Assembly: GCA_024742875.1 (NCBI GenBank)
Contig: JANSXP010000062.1
Coordinates: forward strand, 1 to 42,336
Direction: 5' to 3'
Length of the DNA stretch: 42,336 nt
Origin: Planctomycetaceae bacterium
Lineage (GTDB): Bacteria > Planctomycetota > Planctomycetia > Planctomycetales > Planctomycetaceae
Every line of letters begins with the position of its first letter. Position 1 is the first letter of the stretch. The translations under genes and the position numbers were made by a program. Positions 27,038-37,655 of the stretch are shown piece by piece. The notes under the pieces are model-generated. The model searched no databases. It was not told the origin of the DNA and saw only the letters and a program-made list of their open reading frames with translations.

Positions 27038-28006
27038 ATGAGCCCCGGACCTCGAATGCGCCCCCGCTGCGCGCAGACAAACGCTGTTGATGGCACCGTC
27101 CGCTGGGATCCGGTAAAGTCGCTGTGGTTCACGGGCCACATGCTGATCACGCTGGTGTTCGCCGTTCCATTGTTCTCGTGGTCGAGCGCCTGGCTGTCCT
27201 GCGGTCTCACCTGTCTGACGATGTGCGCGGGGCATTCGGTGGGCATGCATCGGCTGCTGATTCATCGAAGCTTTGAATGTCCTGTCTGGCTGGAACGCCT
27301 GCTGGTGACACTGGGGACACTCGTCGGCATGGGGGGGCCCAAACGCATGCTGCTGCTGCATGACATCCGCGACTGGTCCCAGCGACAGCATCAGTGTCAC
27401 GCTTTTTACATTCACAAGAGCGGCTGGTTGCGGGATGCCTGGTGGAATCTGCACTGCCGACTGGACCTCGAACATCCGCCGCACTTCGAGCCGGAAGCCC
27501 GCACGGACAACCTTTGGTATCGCACGCTGGATGCGGCGTGGATGCTGCTGCAACTGCCGCTGGCCGTGGCGCTGTATGTTCTGGGCGGCTGGAGCTTTGT
27601 GGTTTGGGGCATCAGCCTGCGGATTGTGCTGTCATTGACGGGACACTGGCTGGTCGGCTATCTGGCCCACAATGGTGATAATGAAGAGTGGCACGTGAAC
27701 GATGCGGCCGTGCAGGGGCACAATGTGCCCGGGCTGGGATTGCTCACCTTTGGCGAAGCCTGGCACAACAATCACCACGCCTTTCCTGATTCTGCACGGC
27801 TCGGACTGAAGCCTGGGCAGAGCGACCCCGGCTGGTGGCTGCTGACGGTGCTGGAGGGACTGGGCCTGGTGTGGAATCTTCAACAGCCGGCTGACCTGCC
27901 CCATCGTCCGGAGCTGCAGCAGCGCCGCCAATCGCCCGATGTTCTGTCAGCCGACCCCAACGACTCGCCACCCGTTGTCCGCAAACTGCTGCCTGTTCGC
28001 CAGTGA
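27038..28006 (+). CDS. Fatty acid desaturase family protein
   Basis: Protein of 322 aa from ATG 27038 (GAGGA about 7 nt upstream; the TTG just before is unlikely). These membrane di-iron enzymes introduce a double bond in fatty acyl chains. Transmembrane helices are seen at about 25-60 and at about 170-210. The first histidine box is HRLLIH, the third is HNNHHAF near residues 240-247. The second box reads DWSQRQHQCHAFY rather than HRxHH; I recall a bacterial subgroup with this D-W-x-Q-R-Q-x-x-C-H form, so it may still be active. Other conserved features include GHWLVGYLAHN and W-H in GEAWHNN. No redox partner is encoded next to it. Confidence 0.85.
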   Translation: MSPGPRMRPRCAQTNAVDGTVRWDPVKSLWFTGHMLITLVFAVPLFSWSSAWLSCGLTCLTMCAGHSVGMHRLLIHRSFECPVWLERLLVTLGTLVGMGGPKRMLLLHDIRDWSQRQHQCHAFYIHKSGWLRDAWWNLHCRLDLEHPPHFEPEARTDNLWYRTLDAAWMLLQLPLAVALYVLGGWSFVVWGISLRIVLSLTGHWLVGYLAHNGDNEEWHVNDAAVQGHNVPGLGLLTFGEAWHNNHHAFPDSARLGLKPGQSDPGWWLLTVLEGLGLVWNLQQPADLPHRPELQQRRQSPDVLSADPNDSPPVVRKLLPVRQ

Positions 28007-28352
28007 CACGCGGTCAGGCGGTCAATACGCACGATGGGGGCGTGATTGTGGCCATTCTCAGATTGCGTTGTCGCGTGACTGATTGACGACAACGCCGCCA
28101 GAGATGCACATCGCACATCACGCATCGCCAGAGGTACATCACAAATTTCGGTCTGCAAATGCCTCTGACTCAACCGCTCGTCACGTCGCCGATCTGGCTT
28201 GTGTGTCCATTCGCAGCAGCCATTCGCAGCAGCCGCTTGTTGGCCGTTGCGAGCGGCGACTGTCCGGTTCGTGGTCCCGTAACGCCAGACTCCTGTTATG
28301 CTGTATCGACAGTTTGAGAATTGGCGAAGTCATTAACAGCAAGCTTTGACTC
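28007..28352. other. Intergenic region with a short tandem repeat
   Basis: About 345 bp without a gene. It contains a perfect 13-bp tandem duplication (CCATTCGCAGCAG at 28205-28217 and 28218-28230). Otherwise I see no terminator, RNA gene or recognisable reading frame. A promoter for the downstream small membrane protein is probably present in its A/T-richer end. Confidence 0.4.
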
Positions 28353-28838
28353 ATGGATTCTGTTCCGGCCGACGTGTCATCAAATCCGTTTCTGCCGCCA
28401 GATAACGGGGCGTCCTCATCAGACGTCCCGTCCCGCCGACGCAGCGTCTCTGTCTGGTTTGCAATCGTGGCGACTGCAGGCACCGCTGTCTTTACCACGC
28501 TGATGTCTGTGTACGTGCTGGCGGTCGTGCCATTTGGTGACATTGCTCCCGGTGGGTTTGCCACAAGGACGCTGGCATCGCTGCTGGTGACCGTCGGGCT
28601 GATCTGTGGCTGGCGGTTCGAGCCGCGGACAGGCATCTGCCTGGTCATCGGACTCAGTGGACTATCGTTTTGGCTCATGATGATGGTCAATGTGACGCTC
28701 AGTGCGTACCAGCTCACACGCCACTCTGTGTTCACGAATGTTGCGGAGATGCTGGTCTGGGCGTGCGTTCTGTGCGTTCTGGCGTGCGCGGCCGTTGGTG
28801 GGGCCAGCCGGTGGCGTCAACACCGTGCGGCGGGTTGA
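28353..28838 (+). CDS. Small four-helix membrane protein, function unknown
   Basis: Protein of 161 aa that I do not recognise. The first 30 residues are polar and rich in Ser, Pro and Asp. Four hydrophobic segments follow, at about 33-58, 68-86, 91-115 and 125-150, with Arg and His at the ends. The motif NPFLPP near the N-terminus is common at the start of small planctomycete membrane proteins. It has no close operon partner: the nearest gene to the right starts 217 nt later. Confidence 0.6.
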   Translation: MDSVPADVSSNPFLPPDNGASSSDVPSRRRSVSVWFAIVATAGTAVFTTLMSVYVLAVVPFGDIAPGGFATRTLASLLVTVGLICGWRFEPRTGICLVIGLSGLSFWLMMMVNVTLSAYQLTRHSVFTNVAEMLVWACVLCVLACAAVGGASRWRQHRAAG

Positions 28839-29055
28839 CGGGCAGGTGTTTTCGATGCCGTATCCCGCGGCGGATTGCTCGTGCGGCGTGCAAACGCATG
28901 GCGATCCAGACGGGGCTTTTACAACCAGATGGCGTAAGCAATCACTCTTGAATTGGCGCATAGTTTGAGGGATAGTCGACCGCCGTTTGACCATCCCGCG
29001 ATCCTAAAACGGTTACCCACTGGAAGCGTGATAACACTATTGTGAGTTCGCCATC

Positions 29056-29418
29056 ATGCTGCGTTTTCTGGCGATCACCCTGGCGTCTCTTCCGCTGTGC
29101 GGATGTCAACGCAAACCGGCACCGATTGTCTGGACTCCCCACACGCTCTCTGCCGCGGAAGAGGAACGTCAGGAGCAACTGCTGGAGGAGATTCATGGGC
29201 CGTTGAACTCCGGTCTGGGAGATTCACTCGAAGGCACTCTGGCGTCAGATCATTCCGAATTGCTCTCCCTCGCAGATACGACCGGCGTGCGTGGTACAGA
29301 ACAGTTTTACAAGTTTAACGTGCTCTCAGAGGGCGACCTGCATGACCCAGTGGAGATGATTTTTATAATCGAGCACAAGCGGATCAAATTCGCTCGCTGG
29401 CCGTCTTGCGAATTTTGA
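29056..29418 (+). CDS. Small predicted lipoprotein
   Basis: Protein of 120 aa. The N-terminus MLRFLAITLASLPLCGCQRK has a lipobox (LCGC, Cys17), so it is probably lipid-anchored. The body is acidic with a helical Glu-rich part (SAAEEERQEQLLEEIHG) and a beta-type C-terminus (EMIFIIEHKRIKFARW). No family is recognised. It stands alone; the gene to the right is convergent. Confidence 0.6.
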   Translation: MLRFLAITLASLPLCGCQRKPAPIVWTPHTLSAAEEERQEQLLEEIHGPLNSGLGDSLEGTLASDHSELLSLADTTGVRGTEQFYKFNVLSEGDLHDPVEMIFIIEHKRIKFARWPSCEF

Positions 29419-29590
29419 GCCTGGACATCAGCTCCCGGGGAAGCAGACGCGGGTAACCACTCTGTGCTGCCACTGCTTATCCAGTGGCGATCGTCGAGTC
29501 GAACTGATTTGTGACTGGTGCATGCTCCCTCGGGAGCTACTTGGGAGTGTGGGCCGCTCAGTCGTGGCCGGTTCCCAATCTCGGTGTGAT

Positions 29591-31192
29591 CTATCGGCCC
29601 GTTTGCTGGACATGGCGTGCCTGGCGGGAGGGGAGCGCGGCCTCGACGGTGGGATTGGGGGTGTGCAGTTCGTGCGCGGGCGGCAGGTCAAAGTTTCGCA
29701 AAAATGCGGGGCGGTCGCGGCGGCCACCGCTGACATAATCTGACCAGACAGACAGGGCGATCACGTCCACTGGTTGACCGCGTTCCTCAACAAGGAAACG
29801 GAACAGGCGTTCGGCCAGTTTGGCCAGTGGAATGCCGTGGCTCTTTTGCAGTGTGGCAAACAGCCAGTCACTGAAGGCCAGAAAGCCGGCAAACGGGCTG
29901 TCATCCTGCCATAGCAGCGGATAGGTGTGCTGGAAGTTGCCGTTATTGACGACCAGATCCCAGTAGCGTGACAGCCGTCGCAGCCGCTGCATCATTGCAA
30001 AATCAATCAGGCGATTGGCAAGGATTTCAAACGGCGGGTGCGAGCTGTAGACCATTTGCCACTCGTCATCGTGGCGGGTGATGGGTGTGCCCTTCAGCCG
30101 CTTGAGGATGCCAATTTGAATCTCCTGAGGATTCAGTGCGACAAGCTGATCGAGTCCGCGGGCGAAACTGTCCACGTCTTCTCCCGGTAGCCCGATAATC
30201 AGGTCCGCGTGAATGTGCACGCCCGTTTCTTCACGCAGGTAGCGGAAGTTTTCTGCCAGCTGACGATTGTCCTGGCGGCGGCTGATCAACTCGCCCACCT
30301 CATCGTTGAACGTCTGCACGCCGATCTCAAACTGCAGCACGCCATCGGGGAATTTGGCGATCAGGTCGCGGAGGTTGTCAGGCAGTCGGTCAGGGATCAT
30401 CTCGAAATGCAGGAACAGCCCCGGCGTCAGCTGATGCAGGAAGAATTCCAGTATGGCGGTCGACACTCGCATGTTGAGATTGAACGTGCGGTCGACAAAC
30501 TTGAACTGCTTCGCCCCGCGAGCCAGCAGGTCCTGCATGGCCGCCAGGAACTCATTAACGTCAAACAGCCGCACAGGGATATCCAGCGCAGACAGACAAA
30601 ACTCACACGTGAACGGACAGCCGCGGGAAACTTCCACGTAGATCACGCGGTTGCTGATGTCCTCGTCGTTATACAGATGATAGGGCAGCCGGATATCCGC
30701 CAGAGCGGGCACGCCACCGGCGATGATGTGACCGGGTGTTGCGGCGACAGGCAGCAGCGGTTCCTGTGAGGTTTCGTCTGCAGCCAGTGCCGGGGCTGAC
30801 GGTCCCCTCAGCACCTCGCGACAAAGAGCTGGAAACGCCAGGTCGGCCTCTCCGGTAATCACATGATCAGCGGCCGCCACGATGGGCTGCCCTGCGGTTT
30901 CGTAGCTGACTTCCGGTCCGCCGAGCACTACCGTGATGTGCGGCGCGACGCGTTTCAGATCCAGAACCAGCTGCGTGCAGACGTCCACATTCCAGATGTA
31001 CACGCCGATGCCGACGATCTTTGGCTGCTGTTGCAGCAGCGTGTCGATGATGTCGACCGTGCGATCGCCGATGCCGAATTCCAGCAGCGTTGTCTGGTCA
31101 GTGAGTTCGCCCATATTCGCCAGCAGATAACGCAGCCCGAAAGAGCTGTGCCAGTAGCGGGCATTCAGAGTCGTCAGGACAATGTCCGGCAT
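29591..31192 (-). CDS. B12-binding-domain radical SAM protein (DUF4080 type)
   Basis: Protein of 533 aa. The N-terminal 130 residues form a cobalamin-binding-like fold ([38 protein letters not shown]). The radical SAM core carries the cluster motif CPFTCEFC with Cys192, Cys196 and Cys199 (CxxxCxxC), then [11 protein letters not shown] and [11 protein letters not shown], typical of this superfamily. The C-terminal 170 residues match the layout of DUF4080. Such enzymes cleave SAM to start radical chemistry, sometimes methylations; the substrate is unknown. The start lies 4 nt after the stop of the upstream metallohydrolase gene, so translational coupling is likely. Confidence 0.9.
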   Translation of the reverse strand: MPDIVLTTLNARYWHSSFGLRYLLANMGELTDQTTLLEFGIGDRTVDIIDTLLQQQPKIVGIGVYIWNVDVCTQLVLDLKRVAPHITVVLGGPEVSYETAGQPIVAAADHVITGEADLAFPALCREVLRGPSAPALAADETSQEPLLPVAATPGHIIAGGVPALADIRLPYHLYNDEDISNRVIYVEVSRGCPFTCEFCLSALDIPVRLFDVNEFLAAMQDLLARGAKQFKFVDRTFNLNMRVSTAILEFFLHQLTPGLFLHFEMIPDRLPDNLRDLIAKFPDGVLQFEIGVQTFNDEVGELISRRQDNRQLAENFRYLREETGVHIHADLIIGLPGEDVDSFARGLDQLVALNPQEIQIGILKRLKGTPITRHDDEWQMVYSSHPPFEILANRLIDFAMMQRLRRLSRYWDLVVNNGNFQHTYPLLWQDDSPFAGFLAFSDWLFATLQKSHGIPLAKLAERLFRFLVEERGQPVDVIALSVWSDYVSGGRRDRPAFLRNFDLPPAHELHTPNPTVEAALPSRQARHVQQTGR

Positions 31193-31196
31193 CGGA

Positions 31197-33605
31197 TCAG
31201 TCTTTGGCTTCGTCAGCGATCTGCGAGTAGATGGCGGCGGCCTCGTCGTACGCTTTTCGCGCAGCCACTCGTTCGGTTGCCTGGATCATGGGTTGTTTGG
31301 AATTCCAGCACGTTTCCACGGCCTGTTGACACCACTGGGCACTGCGGCGGCTGGCGCGAATAGGTGCCCCGCCAACCGTCACAAACACCGGGTTGGTGTG
31401 CACCGATGGCAGGATGCGGACGGCGATCCATGACGACTGCGTGATTTCCACGGGGATTTGAAACGGCTCGACGTGACCGTCAGCCGTGAGACTGCGCTTT
31501 GCCACGACCTCACCATTGACGATGACTTCAACGGGCACATCACGGGTGTCGTTAATGCGGCAGCGCTCCAGGTGCCAGTACGGTTTCTCGTCCAGCCGTC
31601 GGTTGCGGATCGCTTCCGTCTGTGGTGTGGGTGAGGCTTCCAGCATGGCAGCCGCGTCAAAGTTCACGGTGACGGTGGTGGGTTTGTCCAGACTCAGCTC
31701 ACCCGGACCGTCATCAGGATTGGATGACCGTTTCGTCTGGCCCACGCCGATGCCATCCACGGAAAAATCAAGGATGTGGCTCAGGCCATCGCCTACGTAG
31801 CTGCGACCGTCTTTCAGGCCGGCAATCCAGTTTTCGTAGGTCAATTCTGTGTCTTCGGGCAGCTGCACATACACGCGACCGAGTCCCACGCGATCGCCAT
31901 AGATGCAGGGAAAGTCGGTTTCGCCGCTAATCCGTGATTTGAGGCCGCAATTCAGTGTGTGGTACCAGATGTTCAGTTCCCAGATCGCGGGGGTGTCCAC
32001 GGTGGAAATGAAATCGCACACGCCCAGGGCAGCCGCCACGATGTATTCATTGGCGCCAATGCCATCAAACGGAGGCATTGCATAGTCAGGCAGACGATCG
32101 GCCGCTTTGCCCTGCCAGTTGCGCGGCGCTCCGCCCCAGGGACGGTTCACGAATTTGCGGGAGCCATCCGGCATGATGTCCGGCAGAGCCAGCCCCCAGC
32201 CACTGTGGCTGTATCCCACGACACCCTGCTGCGACTGGCCCCACTTCAGCACGGGAATTGTCCAGGTGGGCCACTGTTCAATATTGGTGGTGCCGGGGTA
32301 GTCGTCTTCTTTCAGGTTCAAAAGACACAAATGCCCGGCGTGAGAAGATGGAAATCCGCTCACTTCCACGTCATACCGCATCAGGTATCGCGAGGTCGAC
32401 AGCCGATGCACTTCGCCTTCGAAGAACTCCTTCTGCGTGTACCAGCACGGCCCCCAGCTGAGCACGCAGCCCACGTTCAGATCCTCACCCAGAATGTGAC
32501 GCATCATGTCCTCGGGACCGACTCCCTCGGTGGGGCTGTCGTAGTGCGCACAGCCGGCTGCATGTACGTGGTGGTCGCCGGAGTACCAGTTGCGCTGGGC
32601 AATATGGATCCATCGCTGCAGCGCAAAGTCGACACGATGCTCGCCCACTTTGGGCACCACGATCTGTCGTTTGATGGGCGTATACTCCGGCCCGCGGGTG
32701 CACTGAATCGTGTATTGCCCAGGCGGCAGCGTCAGCGATTCGCCGTCGTGACGATAGACCTGATGATGGAAAAAGAAGTCGGGCGCCAGTCGGCGAGACG
32801 GATTGGGATACACGCGGCCACGGTCATCACGCACGACAAAGGCCGCCGTGGTCGGCTGCCCGTCGACATCTTTGACGCCCAGCGTCACCTTCACGGCCGG
32901 CTGGCAGCGAAACAGAATCGGCACGGCGTTGCGAAAGCCAATGTCCTGAGTGCCCTGCCCGATATTGAAAGCCAGCGACGCTTCCCGGCGACCGGCATCG
33001 CGACTAAAGATGGTGACCGCCCGGTACTCGACTTCCAGACCGGTCAGTTTCGATCGCAGTGGCTCACGATCCAGCAGCTGGATCTCCATCCAGCGGTTGG
33101 CCACTTCAGGGGGACGAACCAGGTCTTCATCGGTCGCCGGCTGCTGGCGAGCACCCTGCCCCTGCTGGTAGACGGGGGCCGCATTGGGACTTTGCACCAC
33201 CAGATTGGGATTGGTGCCCGTGTCGTTGCGAATCTTGACCAAAAATGTGGTCCAGCCCTGCTGCATCAGGACCGGATCAACGGGGCCGGCCGCGACCTTG
33301 ACGCGGCTTTCGGCGTTGATGTGCACATCCACCAGACACAGAGTGTCCAGCGTCTGCTGAATCTGGCGAACGCAGACTCGGTCACTGTCGTTTTCCCAGG
33401 CGGATTTCAGCGCCGTAACGGCGGCCGGTGGCAGCGGCGTGCCGTTGAACGCCATGCCCTCGACCAGCCGTTTGGATGCCGAAACCAGTGGCTGGCGATC
33501 GACGGACAGAACCAGCGGTATGTCCTCGGCAGTGCTCATCGGTGAGCCAGAGGCAAACACGACCAGCAGCAGACAGTGGGCGAAACCTCGATGTGATGCG
33601 GTCAC
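31197..33605 (-). CDS. CehA/McbA-type (PHP-like) metallohydrolase, exported
   Basis: Protein of 802 aa starting at GTG 33605, with GGAGAG about 6 nt upstream. A signal-like segment covers residues 8-26 ([19 protein letters not shown]). The middle holds the PHP-like metal motif [18 protein letters not shown] near residue 340, followed by [20 protein letters not shown] and [11 protein letters not shown], each with candidate metal ligands. The family includes carbaryl and carbofuran hydrolases, but in planctomycetes many paralogues exist and their substrates are unknown. The N-terminal 330 residues include a carboxypeptidase-regulatory-like beta domain ([10 protein letters not shown]). It is 32 nt after the DUF1080/heme gene and directly upstream of the radical SAM gene. 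Confidence 0.85.
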   Translation of the reverse strand: MTASHRGFAHCLLLVVFASGSPMSTAEDIPLVLSVDRQPLVSASKRLVEGMAFNGTPLPPAAVTALKSAWENDSDRVCVRQIQQTLDTLCLVDVHINAESRVKVAAGPVDPVLMQQGWTTFLVKIRNDTGTNPNLVVQSPNAAPVYQQGQGARQQPATDEDLVRPPEVANRWMEIQLLDREPLRSKLTGLEVEYRAVTIFSRDAGRREASLAFNIGQGTQDIGFRNAVPILFRCQPAVKVTLGVKDVDGQPTTAAFVVRDDRGRVYPNPSRRLAPDFFFHHQVYRHDGESLTLPPGQYTIQCTRGPEYTPIKRQIVVPKVGEHRVDFALQRWIHIAQRNWYSGDHHVHAAGCAHYDSPTEGVGPEDMMRHILGEDLNVGCVLSWGPCWYTQKEFFEGEVHRLSTSRYLMRYDVEVSGFPSSHAGHLCLLNLKEDDYPGTTNIEQWPTWTIPVLKWGQSQQGVVGYSHSGWGLALPDIMPDGSRKFVNRPWGGAPRNWQGKAADRLPDYAMPPFDGIGANEYIVAAALGVCDFISTVDTPAIWELNIWYHTLNCGLKSRISGETDFPCIYGDRVGLGRVYVQLPEDTELTYENWIAGLKDGRSYVGDGLSHILDFSVDGIGVGQTKRSSNPDDGPGELSLDKPTTVTVNFDAAAMLEASPTPQTEAIRNRRLDEKPYWHLERCRINDTRDVPVEVIVNGEVVAKRSLTADGHVEPFQIPVEITQSSWIAVRILPSVHTNPVFVTVGGAPIRASRRSAQWCQQAVETCWNSKQPMIQATERVAARKAYDEAAAIYSQIADEAKD

Positions 33606-33637
33606 CGAATCTCTCCGTCAGGATAGGGAGCGGGCGG

Positions 33638-36600
33638 TCAGTTGGCCGGCTGCTCAAACATAGCGTTGTTGCGATCGCCGCGACTGAGCAGATAGGCCAT
33701 CAGATCCAGAACTTCGTCTTTGTTGAGAGTGTTCAGCAGACCGGCGGGCATCATGGAGACTTTGGACTCGAGGATTTCATCAATCTGTTTGCGGTCCACG
33801 CTGGTCAGTTTTCCGGGACGGAGCATGTCCGTCTGCACGCGAAAAGCGTCTCCCGCCAGATTGACGATGCGGCCGTTGATGACTTTGCCGTCCAGTGTGA
33901 CAATCTGGACGCTGCCGTACTGATCGCTGATCTGCTTACTGGGCTCCATGACCGATTCCAGAATGTCACGCGAGCTGAATCGTCCGGACAGTGATGTCAG
34001 GTCGGGCCCCACGGAACCGCCCTGGCTGTCAAACTGATGGCAGGCAAAACAGCTGGCAGCGCCAAACATTTTTCGTCCGTGATCAAAGTCACGATTCACC
34101 AGTTCGGTTTCCAGCAGCGGAACCAGTTCTTCCATGGTCCATTCTTTAACAAACTCCCGCGGCTTACTGCTGAACACAGGCGTGTTGCTGGCCGGTTTGG
34201 CGGTGAGGATGGGTTTGAGAGTCTCTTTCTGGGCAGCGGTCAGCATAGCGACGGCGTCGCGCTTGATGTTGCTGACAAACAGCTGGAAGCTGCTGCCACC
34301 TTCATAGCTGGCGGCCCGCGTAAACCAGCGAAAGTAGGCCTCGCGCAGTGCGGGCGTCCAGCCGGCGTTCAGGTGTCGCAGCGTGCGGGCGTAGTCAATC
34401 TGCTCTTCCTGCGTGGGCGCCTCGTCCATCAGGGCAAGAATCTGCTCGGCCGCATAGGGAGCCTGCAGATACACGAGCATCTGAGAGAATTCGGAATTCA
34501 GTCGCTGCGTCTTTGCCGGCAGCGCTTTCTGCAGATGGGCCACCAGCTGGTTGCGGACTTCCGCAGGAGGCGGGCTGATGCGGACAAACGCGATGGACAT
34601 TACGCGCAGCGTCTGCAGCCACTGATGTTCGGGCATGTCGTTCAGCGGGAGTCCCTGAACGGCCCGCAACACGTTCACAGTGACGGCCGCGCGTTCGGGA
34701 TTCACGGACAGGTCGGCCCAGTTGGGAATGGGCGAGTCGATGTTGGGTGACTCTCCCATTTGCTCGCGTTCAAAAGAACGGACGTACGCCAGCAGGGCGG
34801 AAAGTTTGGTCTGCGGGTCCGCTTCGGCAAACGCACGTTCCATCCACGTTTCCACCGGCTGCGTTTCCAGCACCGTGCGAGCCGCGTATCGCACCGGGCG
34901 CGCTTCGCTGCCGAGTCCCTGCCACACAGACTCCATATCAACCGCCACATCGGCGGACAGCATCTGCTCCAGTTGACGTCGCTGCGAAATCAGGCGTGTC
35001 TGTTGGGTGTCGCTGCGGGACAGTCCCGGTCCACGCGAAACCGTACTGGCAGTCACACGGTAAAGGCCGGACTGCACTTTGCGACCACCGATGGCGAAAT
35101 ACATGGCTCCATCGACCGGATTGATAACGACGTCTGTCAGTGGCAAAGGTGTGCCGGAGATAAATTCTTCCAGCTGTCCCGTGTAGCTGCCGTCTTCCGG
35201 CGTCAGATGCACGGCGTACATTTTGCCGTAGCTCCAGTCGCAGGCGAAGAGTGCGTTTTGGTATTTGCGGGGGAATCGAGAGCCGTGTCCGAAGCACACA
35301 CCAGTGGGGGAACCCGGTCCGATGTTGACCACCGGCGGCACGCTGTCCTGATAATAGACGGGCCATTTGCCACCGCCGCTGCGCCAGCCGAATTCTCCGC
35401 CGGCCACCACATGGCAGATGCGAGTGGGGCGATACCAGGGCGTGTTGACGTCCCATTCCATGTCGGCATCGTAGGTGAACAGTTCGCCGTCCGGCGTGTA
35501 GGCGGCGTCGTACTGATTGCGAAAGCCGCTGGCCATCACTTCCCACGTTTTGCCGTCGGGATCCACTTTATAAATGCACCCGCCGGGAGCACGCGTGCCC
35601 TTCATGAATTTCCCTTCCGCGCGGGGCAGCAGCAGATCTTCGTCCCAAGTGCTGACCATAGAACCGGTGATCTCTGTCAGCTCTGTGCGGTTGCCACACA
35701 CCACGACCAGATTCTTCCCGTCAGGATGAGGCAACACGGCGTGCGGGCCGTGCTCGCCACTGCCGGTCAGTGCTCGCAGTGTTTCCAGCGAATCCAGCTG
35801 ATCATCTCCATCCGTGTCTCGCACTCGATAGAACCCGCCAGCGTATTTTTTGCCACGATTGACGCTGACGTACAGGCTGTCGAAGGCCCACAGCAGCCCC
35901 TGTGCTTCGCCGATGTCCACGTTGATGGGCTCCACCAGCAGTTCGCGCTGATCCAGAATGCCAGGCGGCGTCACGCGATACAGCGAGCCATACTGGTCGG
36001 ACACAATCAGACGCCCTTTGGGATCCACACACATGTTGACCCACGAGCCCTGCAGGTCTTTGGGGACCGAATACAGCAGTTCCACCTGAAAGCCGGCCGC
36101 AACTTTCATGCGGTCTACGGGTGTGGCGGTGGGCTGTCGCAGTTTGGACAGACGAGAGAGCGCCTCCTCGTTCACGTATTCCGCCCACGGACCTTCGCCA
36201 AGAGCGGCAACCACAGTGGGTTTCGACCAGGTGGGGCCGGGTTGAAAGTCAATGGTCTGCCAGCCTTCCTGCGGAGCAGCGGAAACCTGCCACGTGTCGT
36301 CTGTGACAATGCTCCACGCATCTCGCCAGCCGGAATCCAGGTCGAGTCGCACCAGCGCACCGGCCGCACTGCCGCCGTTGGTCGCTTCGATGGACAGGAC
36401 GTGTCGTTTCTGTGGATCGTCCAGATCCAGTGCGCGGGACACATCGGCAAAGCCGGGCGACTGCCAGCTGGTGGTTTCCAGCACCTGCTTTCCGTCGATA
36501 AAGATTCGCAGGGCATCGTCACCGGCGGCAAATAAACGAGCGGCGGAGACGCCGCTGCTGCTGATCTCTTTACGCAGATAGACTTTACTCGCCGGCTGGC

Positions 36601-37387
36601 CATTGCCATTGTTCAGCCAGATCCACTGCGGCTTGGAGTCGTCAACCACACGAGTCAGATGGTGGCGGGACGCTTGTCGACGTGCCTGCTGTTGTTTGGG
36701 CGATTGGGCGGGGGCCGCAGCGGCAAATTTCTTCAGGCGGACATTGCGAAACTGAGCCACCATGGCCTTGCCGCGATGTACCTGGAAGGCAATGACGCCG
36801 TCGGTTTCTGCCTGGTCCTGCTGATTGTCTGTGATGTCCACCGTCACCTGGCCGTCGATCTTATGGATCAGCCGGTTGCCCCGGGCGATGATCGTCAGTT
36901 CGTGCCATTTGTTCAGATCGACGGGCGACAGATCAGTTTCCAGAGGGGTGGTCGTCTGTTTGCCATCGGCCGCGACCACCACCTTTTGTCCGCGACGCGC
37001 GACGATGCCGCGACCTTTCTCGTCGTACAGCATTCCCGTGTATTCGGGTTTGGCGTGGATGTCTGCCTGATAGCCGACACAGACAAATTCCCCCCGGTCT
37101 TTGGCATGAACGCTGCGATACTGCACGCCCGAGTTATTGGCTCCTTCCAGTCGAAACTCACATCGCAGTTCAAAGTCGGCCGCCGTGCCGTCCCAGATCA
37201 GAAACTTGTTGTACTTCAGGTGATCGGGCCCTTTGGTGCGGCCCGTGATGACGCCTTCCTCGACCGACCACAGCGTGGGGTCGCCCTTCCAGCCGGAGAG
37301 GTCTTTGCCGTTAAACAGACTCTGGAATCCTTCCTGCGCGAGGACGGGGGAAAACAGAACGGGCAGTATGATGGCGTATCGAATCAA
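33638..37387 (-). CDS. DUF1080 / dehydrogenase-like propeller / heme-binding fusion protein
   Basis: Protein of 1249 aa. The frame is open to 37525, but I chose TTG 37387: GGAAGG lies 6 nt upstream and it puts a signal peptide (LIRYAIILPVLFSPVLAQ) at the N-terminus. Domains in order: DUF1080 (3-keto-disaccharide hydrolase-like lectin fold) at about 18-220 (FQSLFNGKDLSGWKG); a beta-sandwich at about 250-390; a propeller region of the PVC membrane-bound dehydrogenase type at about 420-780 (GFQVELLYSVPKDLQGSW, PTGVCFGHG); helical repeats at about 790-1080; and a cytochrome-c-like domain with CFACH near residue 1110, followed by GPDLTSLSGRFSSRDILES and MMPAGLLNTL typical of the PVC heme-binding domain. 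It is probably a periplasmic sugar-oxidising or -cleaving enzyme. First gene of a three-gene operon. Confidence 0.88.
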   Translation of the reverse strand: MIRYAIILPVLFSPVLAQEGFQSLFNGKDLSGWKGDPTLWSVEEGVITGRTKGPDHLKYNKFLIWDGTAADFELRCEFRLEGANNSGVQYRSVHAKDRGEFVCVGYQADIHAKPEYTGMLYDEKGRGIVARRGQKVVVAADGKQTTTPLETDLSPVDLNKWHELTIIARGNRLIHKIDGQVTVDITDNQQDQAETDGVIAFQVHRGKAMVAQFRNVRLKKFAAAAPAQSPKQQQARRQASRHHLTRVVDDSKPQWIWLNNGNGQPASKVYLRKEISSSGVSAARLFAAGDDALRIFIDGKQVLETTSWQSPGFADVSRALDLDDPQKRHVLSIEATNGGSAAGALVRLDLDSGWRDAWSIVTDDTWQVSAAPQEGWQTIDFQPGPTWSKPTVVAALGEGPWAEYVNEEALSRLSKLRQPTATPVDRMKVAAGFQVELLYSVPKDLQGSWVNMCVDPKGRLIVSDQYGSLYRVTPPGILDQRELLVEPINVDIGEAQGLLWAFDSLYVSVNRGKKYAGGFYRVRDTDGDDQLDSLETLRALTGSGEHGPHAVLPHPDGKNLVVVCGNRTELTEITGSMVSTWDEDLLLPRAEGKFMKGTRAPGGCIYKVDPDGKTWEVMASGFRNQYDAAYTPDGELFTYDADMEWDVNTPWYRPTRICHVVAGGEFGWRSGGGKWPVYYQDSVPPVVNIGPGSPTGVCFGHGSRFPRKYQNALFACDWSYGKMYAVHLTPEDGSYTGQLEEFISGTPLPLTDVVINPVDGAMYFAIGGRKVQSGLYRVTASTVSRGPGLSRSDTQQTRLISQRRQLEQMLSADVAVDMESVWQGLGSEARPVRYAARTVLETQPVETWMERAFAEADPQTKLSALLAYVRSFEREQMGESPNIDSPIPNWADLSVNPERAAVTVNVLRAVQGLPLNDMPEHQWLQTLRVMSIAFVRISPPPAEVRNQLVAHLQKALPAKTQRLNSEFSQMLVYLQAPYAAEQILALMDEAPTQEEQIDYARTLRHLNAGWTPALREAYFRWFTRAASYEGGSSFQLFVSNIKRDAVAMLTAAQKETLKPILTAKPASNTPVFSSKPREFVKEWTMEELVPLLETELVNRDFDHGRKMFGAASCFACHQFDSQGGSVGPDLTSLSGRFSSRDILESVMEPSKQISDQYGSVQIVTLDGKVINGRIVNLAGDAFRVQTDMLRPGKLTSVDRKQIDEILESKVSMMPAGLLNTLNKDEVLDLMAYLLSRGDRNNAMFEQPAN

Positions 37388-37655
37388 GGCGAGCCTTCCG
37401 TCGAGCTGACGACTCTTGGCAAAAGGAGGGAAGCAGGAGGTGAGGTGTCCGGGGGAAATCCGGACCAGCTCGGCCCCGGAGCCGTGCTTCATTGTTTCGC
37501 GTGATCGGCTGCGTCGCAAGTCCACGCCCGAATCACAGTCGAACGTTTGACGAGCGTGAGATTGTCAAGCCCAGGGAATCCCCGCGGCAATCATTGGTGA
37601 ATGGCGAGACGAGCCTCTATAACTCGTGCCCCCTGATTTTCACGGAAAGCCAAAC

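Noticed and set aside
29469-29488. GCCACTG/CAGTGGC hairpin after the small lipoprotein gene
   Set aside because: Seven-base stem without a T tract; too weak to call a terminator.
34760-36535. Long plus-strand open frame (591 aa) opposite the DUF1080/heme gene
   Set aside because: It is an antisense shadow of a clearly coding gene and shows no domain.
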